In this document: positions 23,899-33,536 of the stretch, one piece after another
How the letters are laid out: each line of letters begins with the position of its first letter
Position numbering within the stretch: position 1 is the stretch's first letter
DNA from: Candidatus Undinarchaeales archaeon
Lineage (GTDB): Archaea; SpSt-1190; JASMDC01
Length of the DNA: 64,000 nt
Direction of reading: 5' to 3'
Assembly (NCBI GenBank): GCA_030753015.1
Contig: JASMDC010000003.1
Coordinates: 62,001 to 126,000, forward strand
Made by a program: the position numbers and the translations under genes
Notes under the pieces: generated by a model
The model's database searches: none
Told to the model about the DNA's origin: nothing
The model's input: the letters and a program-made list of their open reading frames with translations, nothing else

Positions 23899-25584
23899 TT
23901 AGTCCTCGCTTTTCTGCTCCGGTGCGTCACGTTTGAGCAGCCATGCCAGCGTGTTGCGTAGGAGGGTGCGGCTGTCAGGCTCGTCACGCGAAAGCCCGTT
24001 TGCGTCACCGAACAGCACAGCACGACCCTTCTCCACGTCACGGGCGGCCATGACGACGATGTAGCCCTTCTTCTCGTTCATGTCCGGGACGAAGTTGCTA
24101 TCCTCGTCAGCGAAGCTAGTCTGGCTGGCGTAGAGCACGACGTCCTCTGTTTCTTCAACGTCCAGAGAGCAGCTCGCAGTGAGCCGGAGCTTGTTCACAC
24201 CCTTGGCCACGGGGTGGCCGGTGTTGTGCACGAAGGGCATATAGGTGACGTTCTCGCCCTCATAGTCGCACACGAGGTCGGAGTTGAACCGGGCACCGAG
24301 CTTGAACGTGATCTTGTTAAGGTTCGAGTTGTCGGCACCTCCGGCACCCACCAAGAACAGACCTGCTCCGGCACGCACGCGAGCGAGCACGTTCTCGAGC
24401 GCGTCATGCCCGGGAGTCTTGTCTGGTGATACAACGACCAGGAGATCGCCATCGAACCCTTCCATGTTCGTAAGGTCCTTTGGTTTGAGGGAAAGGTCAC
24501 CAAGAGCACTGGTGAGGGCGCTCTTCACTGTGTCGTCAAGGGAGTCGAGTCCAAGGACGTTTATCGAGCCACTGCTTCCAGGTTCGCCCGCGAGGTCGGC
24601 AGAGCAGTAAGGGCATACCTTCCAATCGCTGTTGATCGCCTTCCCGCATTCGGGGCAGTTGAACTCCCCCATGAGGATGGCGCGCTTGACCTCTTCCTTC
24701 TTGGCGGTACGCTCCTTCATCTCTGTGGGCTCTCGCACCTCTTTCTCGGGCTCTTCCTCCTCTTCAGGCTCTTCGGGCTCTTCCTCCTCCTCTTCCTCGT
24801 CGTCCTCCTTTTCAGGTGCTGCCTTACGTCCGTGCAGGACGACGATAAGGAGCGCTACTAGCAGGAGAAAGGCACCTCCAATGTAGAGCTCATACCCGGC
24901 AGGGATGCCCGGGATGAGCGCGGGGGCCGCTGTAACGGCGGGCGTGCTGCACACATTATCCATGCATTCAAGCCCCTCGTCACAATCATCCGTCTTACTA
25001 CAACAATCCTCACTCTGACCACAGCAGATGCTTCCGCCACTGGTCACGTTCACACAGAACCCGGAGAGGCACTGGGCGGTACCGGTGCACGCAGCACCAT
25101 CTGCAAGAGCCACGACCGGTCTAATTACGCACCGGGAGCCACTGCACATATCTCCATCGGCGCAGTCCCCGTCCTTGGTGCAGCACGTACGCGTTGTCGA
25201 GCAGCACACGTCGTTCTGACAGTGCTCGCCCTCGAGGCATCCGCAGTCAGCGCAGCAAGAGGTGGTGTTCTCCCCGCGGTCACACTGGCCATCGCCGCAG
25301 ACCACACGGTAGCATCCTTGTGCTGAAGCGCCGCCACGGGCAGCCTTGCACACCTCATCTTCACCACAAACGCAGTCGTCAGGGGAACTGAGGCAGGTCT
25401 CTCCTAATGCCTTCGTGCAGTCCGTATCGCCGATGCACTCGCTTGAATTGAGCATGTGACAGTCGATGCTACAACTAGTGCACTCGCCATTAGCGACGTC
25501 GCAAACTCGGTCGCCGCACGTGGCCCCAAGGGCCAGAGAGAGGACGAGGGCAATTATTGTCAGGAACAGCACGGAGGTTCTCAT
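23899..25584 (-). CDS. Receptor-like membrane protein: Cys-rich outside, zinc ribbon and GATase-like domain inside
   Basis: About 561 residues. A signal peptide begins MRTSVLFLTIIALVLSLALG. The outer part (about 20-225) carries some 40 cysteines with CGDGQCDRGENTTSCCADC modules like those of the 4,130-residue protein. A membrane helix lies at about 230-252. A very acidic Glu/Pro stalk follows, then a zinc ribbon (CPECGKAINSDWKVCPYC, about 308-326). The C-terminal 200 residues have alternating hydrophobic strands (GDLLVVVSPDK, AGLFLVGAGG, GRAVLFGDANG), like the GATase-like domains of GldG/DUF4350-type proteins. HGRK after the helix supports a cytoplasmic C-terminus. The layout suggests a sensor, but no function is established. 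The longer frame to 25614 adds only a basic leader. Confidence 0.7.
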   Translation of the reverse strand: MRTSVLFLTIIALVLSLALGATCGDRVCDVANGECTSCSIDCHMLNSSECIGDTDCTKALGETCLSSPDDCVCGEDEVCKAARGGASAQGCYRVVCGDGQCDRGENTTSCCADCGCLEGEHCQNDVCCSTTRTCCTKDGDCADGDMCSGSRCVIRPVVALADGAACTGTAQCLSGFCVNVTSGGSICCGQSEDCCSKTDDCDEGLECMDNVCSTPAVTAAPALIPGIPAGYELYIGGAFLLLVALLIVVLHGRKAAPEKEDDEEEEEEEPEEPEEEEEPEKEVREPTEMKERTAKKEEVKRAILMGEFNCPECGKAINSDWKVCPYCSADLAGEPGSSGSINVLGLDSLDDTVKSALTSALGDLSLKPKDLTNMEGFDGDLLVVVSPDKTPGHDALENVLARVRAGAGLFLVGAGGADNSNLNKITFKLGARFNSDLVCDYEGENVTYMPFVHNTGHPVAKGVNKLRLTASCSLDVEETEDVVLYASQTSFADEDSNFVPDMNEKKGYIVVMAARDVEKGRAVLFGDANGLSRDEPDSRTLLRNTLAWLLKRDAPEQKSED

Positions 25585-25649
25585 GGTACAGACCTTCCGA
25601 TGAACCACGGCCACTTATCTTCTTATGTCTTTAGTCCGCGCGGGGGAGC

Positions 25650-28284
25650 TCACGGCCCGCACACGCACATGCACGTGGGCAGGATCGTACATGCATCGGG
25701 AACGATCTCGATATCACATCCCGACTCGCATCTGCAGTCGTAGGAGACCGTGCAACCGGACCCGATGAGCGTTACGCTCCCTTGTTGTCTGAGGGGGAGG
25801 GTCCCACTGCGCACTCGTAATGCTAGGTCGATGTCCTCGATAAACGGCTTGCCATCGGGGCCCCGGACGGCCGCACGCAGGCGGTATCGCCCCTCACTTG
25901 TAGGGATGAACTCCCCGATCACTTCAATGGTCCGGCCGGCACCGGGTGGTAGCGTGAGCTGTTCATCCAGTTCCTTTATTGCACCTCCATCCGGGTTTGT
26001 CAGATTGACATCGACAGTGACATCCATCACCATCCGTCCGGGATTTCTGAGCTTGATGATAGCTCGGGCAGGAATGTCGGGCGGAGTGTGGAGGGAGAAG
26101 TGACCATTCTGGATAAACCGTGCAACGGCCGTGACAGCTGTACCCGTCACCGTGGCCTGGCGCTCCACAAGATGTCCAAGGTCGACCTGCTCCTCGCCGG
26201 ATCCGTCCGGTTCGGCCATGGTGACGCTAATCTCAAGCGAATGCCCCAAAGAGAACAGAGGGATGCGGAATGGTGCCGACTCGAGGATGATCGTTCGCTC
26301 CACCTGTCTATCCAGTACGGTGTGCACGAGCGTTTTTCCTTCGGTGAGGTCCTCGACGGCGACAGTGATCAGTTTTCGTGCGAGGTCGCCGAGGTTGTGA
26401 ACCTTCACAACGGCCCGCGCTTCCTCCCCAACACGTACGAGAGCGGCGGGCCGGTCGGTCATAACATAGGCCTGGGTCACTACGACCCCGGTGGAGACGG
26501 CCACCGTACCCTTGTCCGACGACACCTCCTCTTCGTCCTCGTCCCGAAGGACGAGGCGGACATGTATCCGTCCCGAACTACGCTCCCCCTCACTGGGACT
26601 ATACTCACACAACATAATGTCACGCACGTCAGTAAGAGCGGACACATCATAAGGAGCTTCAAGGCATGTGCCCTCGATCCCCTCCAGTGAAAGGGTCCCG
26701 GAGAATGCAGTGAGCCCTTTGTTCAGGATCCGGGCGCCTATCATGACCGTAGCATCATCATCGATTGCGACCACCTCGGCCCTGTTGGATGTGAGGCTCA
26801 GGGTGACAGTGATCGTGCCTGTTCGAAGCGGTATCTCGCTGAACGGGCAGAGGCAGCACACCCCCTCTCCTGACGAGCATGCACCGAGGATCGGGCAGCC
26901 CCGCTCCCGGCACGTTAAGGCGAGGACACTGTTCGGATCATTTGCCATCATCTCCGCGGCCACCGTTCTGCCTGCGTGAAGGGCCATCTCCGATGTCGTG
27001 TAATCGAGGCATCCGGGAGTCCTCAAGAACACGCAGCGAGCATCCCCGTCACAGCCCAAGCGTCCGGGCAGGTGTTTATGGAGCAAACCTAGCTGCTCGA
27101 CCATGAGGTACTTGTCCTCGGTCTTCCAGATCTGGTCAAGGTCGAAGTTATCGTCATCCACGGGCAATCCGGGCTCTACAGAGAATGCGACATCACGGTC
27201 CGTCGAAAGGGCGGGACAGTCACCTGCCGGGGTCACGAACACGTTCGAGTGCGTCCCCCATGCCGCGATGTTCAGGTCGCCCCAGAATCCCTGGTGACCA
27301 GCGCTCGCGGGCATCCCCCCCATCATCAGGATGGCTTGGGTGATGTTACGCTGGAACGCGTCCACGACGTCATCCTCGCTGTATGGGGAAAGAATCTCCC
27401 GCATCTCTTTCACGAGACGGTCCTGGTTCCTGACACTCGCTGCGCTCATGGCACCCGCCTCGAGACCACCGCGAACATCGGACCCCCACGCCTCGAGCCG
27501 CTGGATGACTTGGCCGATGTCCGCCGAATAAGCATCGATGAATTCCTCTAATGCGATGAGCCCGTCACGCACAGCACACGGTGAAGCGGTCCCTTGGACG
27601 AACCCGGATTCCCTTGATCCGTCCACTTTGCACATATCGATCGTGTGCGCCAGGTCGACAGCGCATAGTGCTTCATTGTCCCGGTCTATAAAACCCCGGT
27701 CCTGGTTCTCGGGAATACCGTCGCCATTTGTGTCCATACATCCTGTATAGGTGCGACAAACCCCACAACTATTGAACCGGCCGGGATCCGCAGGCGATGT
27801 CGGCTCAAGGGACGGATTGTTCGAGAGGGGGCTGTAGGCGCAGGTGGCCTTCGCGTGGTCGAAGCACAGGGTGGGTTCGCAGACTGGATTGGTGAGGAAT
27901 TCGTCGATCGAGTCGAAGCAGGTGATTGCTGGATTCGGTACACCATCGGGACCGGCAATGTAATCTAGGCAGGGATTATAGGCAATCTTCGCATCGTTGT
28001 AAAGCGCGTGGCAGTGCTGGCATGTCTGGTTCAGCGTCGCTCATATAGGTCTTGTACCGACGGTCCACCTCCACATCGCTGTAGGCGTTGAGGTTGCATG
28101 CGAAGGTTAAGATGGTATAGAAGAGGAGCACGTAGGCCGCAACGGCGAGGGAGAGGAGCGCGCCGGCCGTGGGCACGGCCAGCACCACGCCGAGGATGGC
28201 AGTGGGGAGGCTCCCTTTCTGGATATTGAACCGACTTATAGCAGAGAAATCAGCGAACGTCATTGTATCTTCCCCCATGGTCAT
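25650..28284 (-). pseudogene. Cys-containing membrane-anchored surface protein with a one-base frame break
   Basis: Two frames together form one gene. The N-terminal frame (28284 to about 28040) has a hydrophobic stretch of about 38 residues (residues 25-62) and continues CNLNAYSDVEVDRRYKTYMSDAE before running to a stop at 27976. The downstream frame reads QTCQHCHALYNDAKIAYNPC and on through MDTNGDGIPENQDRG (27737) to 25650, with no start codon before 27737. Removing one base near 28030-28045 would join them into about 877 residues. The downstream part has a DxNxDG calcium-like loop, several cysteines and CARDB/Ig-like domains, ending in a Cys-rich CDIEIVPDACTILPTC. The ATG at 28284 follows the creatininase-family stop by one base, so it is in that operon. 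The break could be a sequencing error, a pseudogene or a programmed shift. Confidence 0.6.
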
Positions 28285-28285
28285 A

Positions 28286-29005
28286 TCACCCTATTCCTTC
28301 ATCGATAGGGAGGAGCTCCTCGAAACGACAAATGAGCACCTCCGTCAATCGTTCGAGCACGGCCTCGCCCTTAGTGGCAGACGCCAAGGTGGGATCGCCC
28401 CACACCCCCGATACGGGCTCCGCAGGCCGGGCCGTGAAGCCCTTTTTCGGGATTTCCTGACCTGGCCGGGCCAGAGCCATGTCCACGAGCTCGGGGGCTA
28501 TAGCGAGCATTAAAGATGTTTCGGTCTCCCCGGCATGATAAGTCGGTGTCTCCACCAGGTCGTCGATGGCGATGGTCCAGGGTGTCAACACCGCGCCCTT
28601 TACGTCCACCCTCCCTTGCAGGGCCGTGCACATGGCCTCCTGCAATGCCGTGAGATGGGCGCTCCCGCCGTGACCTGTGATCACAACAATCCCGCTAACA
28701 CCCCCGTCCGCCAGCGCGGTCACGATGTCATGGACCACAGCGCGTAGTGCGTCGAACCCGATGGACACGGTCCCCGGCAATCGCGCGGTCGTACGACAGT
28801 AGCCATAGGGCAGTGCAGGGAGGCAGATGGCGCCAGTGCGGTCCGCGACACGCCGGGCCAGAGCGGTGGCGATGATGGTATCCGTTGCCGATGGCAGGTG
28901 AGGTCCATGCTCCTCGATGGCGCCCACGGGGAGCACTGCACGGCCCTCCCTAACGAGCGGACGTGCGGCGTCCTGGTAGATACCACATGGGAGCTGTCCT
29001 GCCAT
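28286..29005 (-). CDS. Creatininase-family amidohydrolase, ArfB candidate
   Basis: 239 residues, normal for the creatininase/MftE/ArfB family. Metal-site motifs are LPVGAIEEHGPHLPSATD (about 26-42), ITGHGGSAHLTALQEA and HAGETETSLML. In archaea the ArfB member removes the formyl group from the first pyrimidine intermediate of riboflavin and F420 synthesis. An F420-making organism needs this step, so ArfB is a reasonable guess, but other creatininase members cannot be excluded. It lies between the PEP-synthase-like gene (2 bases upstream) and the frame-broken surface gene (1 base downstream), so all three are likely one transcript. Confidence 0.8.
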   Translation of the reverse strand: MAGQLPCGIYQDAARPLVREGRAVLPVGAIEEHGPHLPSATDTIIATALARRVADRTGAICLPALPYGYCRTTARLPGTVSIGFDALRAVVHDIVTALADGGVSGIVVITGHGGSAHLTALQEAMCTALQGRVDVKGAVLTPWTIAIDDLVETPTYHAGETETSLMLAIAPELVDMALARPGQEIPKKGFTARPAEPVSGVWGDPTLASATKGEAVLERLTEVLICRFEELLPIDEGIG

Positions 29006-29007
29006 CG

Positions 29008-30828
29008 TTATTCTCCGGCAAGGCGGTCGAGCACGAACCGCATCTCAGCCCTGGCGAGGACGGTCTGCAATCCCGAAGCATCGTCCCGGGTCAGGCAGAG
29101 GGCCGTGACCCCGCATGACACCAGGAACCGTAATAGGTCGGGGTCGTGGCTGTCCCACAACAGGGTACAGGGAAGACCTGTCGCCCGGCACGACCGGGCC
29201 ACCGAGGCCAGAGCGTTGCGGATCGCACCGTTCGTCTCCAACGCCTCGCGCCCGTATCCCGGTGCGAGGTCCGGGAAGAGCGACTCGCCATCGATGAGAA
29301 CTCCGTCAACACCGGCGGCGCATACGTCCTCGATAAGCCAGAGGGAGAGCGGTGAGGCGAGCTGGACCCATACCGCGACCTCCACACCCGCATCATCGAG
29401 GGCATCCAAGGCAGCTTCGAGACCTTCCATGGAGGATATCCCCTGGAGCACCGCGGTCACTCGCTTCGCATCGGTAAGAGCCGCCAGCACCCGGTTCGTC
29501 GCCGTCGCCAGGGCGGCCGGATCGTGCGCGTCCACACCGACCAGCACCTCGCGGTCTGCTGCACCGTCCCTGATCAGCGCCTCCAGCGCTTCGGTCGCGC
29601 GTACCAGCACAGCGTCCGACCACGTGGCAGGAGCACTTCCTGCTTGCAGGAGCTGGAGCAGGAGCGTGCCCGTGGGGGCCACGCCACCTTCTGAGGGGAC
29701 GGTCGGTGCGGGCGCAGGTGCGACGATCGGTGTGCCCATGTCCAGCGTTGGTACCGGTGCAGGCATATCTGCGAGGATGTCCAGAGAGGCGAGCCCTGCG
29801 AAGCCGGTCTCGGCAGCGGGTGCTGCAGCCGTCTGCGCCTCGACGGGAGACGGTGCATCGGGAAGACGCTTGACCCCCGTGACCGCGAGACGCCCGCGAT
29901 AGGCGGCCCAGCCCAGCTCCAATGGGCCGTCGAGCACGCTCTCCAGTCGTCGTGCCAATCCCGCCACCTCCGTCACGAGAGGATCGGGGAGCTTCTGGGC
30001 CTTGGCCTTGGCGGCACCGAGCGCCACACGACCTGATCGCTCCAGCCGTTCGCAGATATCGTCGCGCACGAGCTTGTGGCTCTGGCGTCCCACGGTGCGG
30101 GACACGATATCCATCGAGTCACGGTCGATCCGATACAGGTCACCCACCACGTCGCCACCGCACAGGATAGGGGTTAGACCCGCAACAGCTTCGATCTCAA
30201 GCATTCCCTGGTCGTCGTTGGCCTGGGAACGGACCACGCCAGATACGTCGGATGCGACCATCTTCTGGACGATGACGGCAACGTCAAGAGCAGGCTTCGT
30301 GGCCTGGACGGGGATGAGCGATGGTTCGAACCGTGTTGCCCAGCACCGCTTGACAGCCTCCATAAGGTCGTTCTCGCCCTTGACATTGAGGAGCGCGGAC
30401 CCTTCGTCATCATCGGGGAGGGAGGAGCGGACCGCCACGAATGAGAGGTTCCGGTTCATGACCAGGCCCTTGGTGGACTTGGGGATCTCGCTCAGTTCCT
30501 TACCATAGCTCATGCGCTCGTACGCTTGCCTGATAGGGGTCACCAGCTCTCGTGGCATGTCCGCTTTAGCGATCTCGGCCATGATGCGCCTGGAGTTGTC
30601 CTCCACGGACGCCAGGTCAGTGGTGTCCACCTTGGACAGGAGGGCTGCGATCCGCTTACCAATGCCGTTGTGGGCGAGGAAGGAGTGGAACATCCCCGTA
30701 GGGAGCACGAATCCGGGGGGGACATCGATCCCCTCCCGTAGGATACGATCGAGGGTCCGGGCCTTGCGCCCCACCATGGTCGTCGTCTGTCCCCCGAGCT
30801 CACCGAGCATCACTACGCTGTCTGTCAT
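29008..30828 (-). CDS. PEP-synthase/PPDK-like protein lacking the phosphohistidine domain
   Basis: 606 residues. The N-terminal 330 residues match the ATP-grasp PEP/pyruvate-binding domain: GGQTTTMVGRKARTLDRIL, the FVAVRSSLPDDDEGSALLNV core, the SGVVRSQANDDQG region and LELGWAAYRGRLAV. A Pro/Ala-rich linker (about 335-395) stands where PEP synthases and PPDKs carry the swivelling domain with the GGxTSH phosphohistidine, which is absent. The last 210 residues look like a divergent PEP-binding barrel (VWVQLASPLSLWLIEDV...GVDGVLIDGE, LVSCGVTALCL). Without the His shuttle a normal PEP-synthase reaction is unlikely. It may be regulatory, may use a separate carrier, or may act as a different ATP-grasp enzyme. 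It is first of a three-gene operon. Confidence 0.7.
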   Translation of the reverse strand: MTDSVVMLGELGGQTTTMVGRKARTLDRILREGIDVPPGFVLPTGMFHSFLAHNGIGKRIAALLSKVDTTDLASVEDNSRRIMAEIAKADMPRELVTPIRQAYERMSYGKELSEIPKSTKGLVMNRNLSFVAVRSSLPDDDEGSALLNVKGENDLMEAVKRCWATRFEPSLIPVQATKPALDVAVIVQKMVASDVSGVVRSQANDDQGMLEIEAVAGLTPILCGGDVVGDLYRIDRDSMDIVSRTVGRQSHKLVRDDICERLERSGRVALGAAKAKAQKLPDPLVTEVAGLARRLESVLDGPLELGWAAYRGRLAVTGVKRLPDAPSPVEAQTAAAPAAETGFAGLASLDILADMPAPVPTLDMGTPIVAPAPAPTVPSEGGVAPTGTLLLQLLQAGSAPATWSDAVLVRATEALEALIRDGAADREVLVGVDAHDPAALATATNRVLAALTDAKRVTAVLQGISSMEGLEAALDALDDAGVEVAVWVQLASPLSLWLIEDVCAAGVDGVLIDGESLFPDLAPGYGREALETNGAIRNALASVARSCRATGLPCTLLWDSHDPDLLRFLVSCGVTALCLTRDDASGLQTVLARAEMRFVLDRLAGE

Positions 30829-30921
30829 GGTATGAACCGATGGAGTGGAGGAGGTTCATTAATAAAAAACCTCGCCGCCCCCGGTAGGTTTTTGAATGTG
30901 TGCCCCCGACCTCACGGGATC

Positions 30922-32511
30922 ATGAATTCACCCGTGCCCACACCCATGGGTGACGCCGTCCAGGCAGCCTACCGTCGGGGTGAGGACGATGAGGCCATGG
31001 AGCCGCTTGTGCTCGTGGACGGTGCCGGCCCACCTATCGGTCGCATCAAGGACGGCGACCATGTGATCTTCTACGACATCCGCGGCGAACGGGAAGTGGA
31101 ACTGACCCTGGCATTCGTGGACCCGAGGTTCCCCCACTTCCCGATCGAGCCCATGCGTGTGCCGTTCACGACCATGATCGAGTACCGCAGCGACCTCCCC
31201 GTGTCGGTTGCTTTCCCGTCCCCCGGACGTCTGGACGACACGCTGGCCCACGTGGTCAGCAGGGCGGGCCTGCGCCAGGCACGCGTCTCCGAGTCGGAGA
31301 AGGCCGTCCATATCAACTACTTCTTCTCAGGCAAGTGCGAGAAGCCGCTCCCGGGGGAGGTACGCGAGGAAGTGCCCTCGCCCCGGGACGTGCCCTTCGA
31401 CACCGTCCCGCGGATGAACGCCGAGGGCGTCGCGGACGCAGTGGTCCGCAGGCTCAAGGAGCCGGACCTTGCCTTCATCACCGCCAACATCGCCAACGTG
31501 GACGTCGTGGGCCACATCGAGAACCGCGAGGCGATCGGGACGGCCGTTGCGGCCGTGGACGCCGCGGCAGGGCGTATCATCGAATCCGCACGAGCGGCCG
31601 GTGTGACAACGCTCGTGACCGCCGACCACGGTACCGTGGAGAGCTGGCTCTACTCGGACGGCTCGATCGATACCGGTCACACGAAGAGCCCGGTCCCTTT
31701 CGTGCTCGTCCCCCCCGAGGGCGCGCCCGAGGGGATCGCAATCAGGGACGGCGGCGAACTTGCTGACGTAGCGCCGACAGTCGCAGTCCTCATGGATCTG
31801 GAGACCCCCTCATCCTGGACGGGACGTCCGTTGCTTGCGGACAAGACTGTGCTCTCGCCCGGACGGGTGCTCCTCCTCATCCTCGACGGGTGGGGTGAGG
31901 GCGACAGCGGGGACGGCGACCTAATCGCTTCTGCGAGCACACCGGTCATGGACCGGCTCCGCTCGCTCTATCCCAACACCACCCTGTGCGCTGCGGGCGA
32001 GGCTGTGGGAATGCCCCCGAAGGCTGTTGGCAACTCCGAGGTGGGTCATCTTCATCTGGGTGCCGGACGCCGGATCCCGTCGGACCGTGTCCGCATCGAT
32101 ATGTCGCTTGCCGATGGGAGCTTCTTGGAGAACCCAGCGTTCCTCAACGCTGTGCGGGCCTCACGTGACGCCGGTACGGCACTTCACCTCCTGGGCATTA
32201 TATCGTTCTACTCCTCACATGGCTCCGTGCGCCATCTCAAGGCGCTGCTGGAGCTGGCGGCCCGCGAGCGCCATCCCGAGGTGTACGTCCACGGGATGCT
32301 TGGTAGGCGTGGCGAGCGCCCCGAGGCGGGTGCCGGTTACGTGCGCGATGTCGAACAGGATTGCGCCCGTCTTGGCGTCGGACGGGTCACTACCATGATC
32401 GGGCGCTTCTGGTCCCTGGACAGGGAGGAGAACTGGGACCGTATCGAGAAGACCTATGACGCCTTGGTCCGCGGCGTGGCACGGCACGTACCGGACGATC
32501 CCAAGGAGTGA
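30922..32511 (+). CDS. 2,3-bisphosphoglycerate-independent phosphoglycerate mutase, circularly permuted
   Basis: 529 residues holding both halves of GpmI in swapped order. Residues about 8-305 match the usual C-terminal half: DAVQAAYRRGEDDE, IKDGDHVIFYDIRGER, SESEKAVHINYFFSGK, NIANVDVVGH (about 188-197), TADHG (about 233) and HTKSPVPF. Residues about 314-520 match the usual N-terminal half: VLLLILDGWGEG (metal Asp322), GNSEVGHLHLGAGR (nucleophile Ser372), LLGIISFYSSHGSVRHLKAL and WDRIEKTYDALVRG. Metal and nucleophile residues are kept, so it should interconvert 2- and 3-phosphoglycerate. The substrate loop reading HxFxDGRD in classic enzymes reads HGMLGRRGE here. Start: ATG 30922, with ATG 30946 also possible. 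It is first of a three-gene operon. Confidence 0.88.
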   Translation: MNSPVPTPMGDAVQAAYRRGEDDEAMEPLVLVDGAGPPIGRIKDGDHVIFYDIRGEREVELTLAFVDPRFPHFPIEPMRVPFTTMIEYRSDLPVSVAFPSPGRLDDTLAHVVSRAGLRQARVSESEKAVHINYFFSGKCEKPLPGEVREEVPSPRDVPFDTVPRMNAEGVADAVVRRLKEPDLAFITANIANVDVVGHIENREAIGTAVAAVDAAAGRIIESARAAGVTTLVTADHGTVESWLYSDGSIDTGHTKSPVPFVLVPPEGAPEGIAIRDGGELADVAPTVAVLMDLETPSSWTGRPLLADKTVLSPGRVLLLILDGWGEGDSGDGDLIASASTPVMDRLRSLYPNTTLCAAGEAVGMPPKAVGNSEVGHLHLGAGRRIPSDRVRIDMSLADGSFLENPAFLNAVRASRDAGTALHLLGIISFYSSHGSVRHLKALLELAARERHPEVYVHGMLGRRGERPEAGAGYVRDVEQDCARLGVGRVTTMIGRFWSLDREENWDRIEKTYDALVRGVARHVPDDPKE

Positions 32512-32516
32512 GCATC

Positions 32517-33536
32517 ATGACGGAACAGGACGCACGCATCGCACAGGACCTCGTACGACCGGAGGCCTTCCCCGAGGAGACCGGTCCCGCAACGTTGATC
32601 CAGACCCATATATCCTTCGTGTTCATCGCCGACGAGCATGTGTACAAGGTGAAGAAGGCCGTTGACTTCGGGTTCCTCGACTTCTCATCCCTTGAGAAGC
32701 GGAAACACTTCTGTGACGCTGAGGTGTCGCTCAATCGCCGACTGTCGCCCCACGTATACCTCGAGGTCGTACCGGTGACCGAGAGCGATGGTCGTCTCGT
32801 GTTCGGCGGGGACGGAGAACCAGTTGACTGGGCCGTTCGGATGCGCCGCATTCCCATGGATAGGCAGATGCTCAAATTGATCGAGGCAGGTAACCTTGTC
32901 GAGCCGGATGTACGTCGTGTGGCCGAGACGATAGCCAAGTTCCATCGTGAAGAACCGGTCAAGCCCGAACTGGCCAAGTTCGGCACACTCGAGACGGTGA
33001 AGTTCAACACCGACGAGAACTTCGAGCAGACGACAGGTTACATCGATCGCACGATCACCCGTGAGCAGTACGATGCGCTCAAGGGCTATACCGATAGATT
33101 CTATCGCGACAGGGCCGACCTTCTGGCCCGAAGGATCTCCGATGGCTTCGTCAAGGACTGCCATGGCGACCTTCATCTGGAGCACATAATCCTCACGGAC
33201 CCGGTGACGGTGTTCGACTGTATAGAGTTCAACGAGCGGTTCCGCTACTCCGACACCGCTGCCGACATAGCTTTCCTTGCCATGGAACTGGACTTCCGTG
33301 GCCGCCCGGAGCTCACCAAGGTGCTCATGGATGCCTATGTGACCGCCTCGGGTGATCCTGATGTGATGGGCATGCTCACCTTCTACAAGGTCTATCGAGC
33401 CTATGTGCGGGGCAAGGTCATCTCGTTCAGGCTGGACGATCCCAACATCCCGGAGGACGAGAAGCGTAAGGCCACCGAGAGCGCGTCACGATACTTCGAG
33501 CTGGCCCACTCCTATGTTGCGGAGGTACTTGCGTGA
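32517..33536 (+). CDS. COG2187-type aminoglycoside-phosphotransferase-like kinase
   Basis: 339 residues. The kinase-like catalytic loop CHGDLHLEHIIL and the metal-binding VFDCIEFNERFRYSDTAADIAFLAMELD match COG2187 proteins. FIADEHVYKVKKAVDFGFLDF near the N-terminus holds the ATP-contacting lysines. In many bacteria this domain is fused to the P-loop kinase domain that follows here as a separate gene. The substrate is unknown. The ATG at 32517 is preferred because AAGGAG lies 9 bases before it; GTG 32508 overlapping the mutase stop is possible. Confidence 0.8.
   Translation: MTEQDARIAQDLVRPEAFPEETGPATLIQTHISFVFIADEHVYKVKKAVDFGFLDFSSLEKRKHFCDAEVSLNRRLSPHVYLEVVPVTESDGRLVFGGDGEPVDWAVRMRRIPMDRQMLKLIEAGNLVEPDVRRVAETIAKFHREEPVKPELAKFGTLETVKFNTDENFEQTTGYIDRTITREQYDALKGYTDRFYRDRADLLARRISDGFVKDCHGDLHLEHIILTDPVTVFDCIEFNERFRYSDTAADIAFLAMELDFRGRPELTKVLMDAYVTASGDPDVMGMLTFYKVYRAYVRGKVISFRLDDPNIPEDEKRKATESASRYFELAHSYVAEVLA

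Noticed and set aside
27686..27958. Separate 90-codon gene between the two parts of the frame-broken surface protein
   Set aside because: It overlaps the better reading frame that runs through Cys-rich sequence without stops from about 28040. Its own product is Pro/Arg/Ser-rich with no features.
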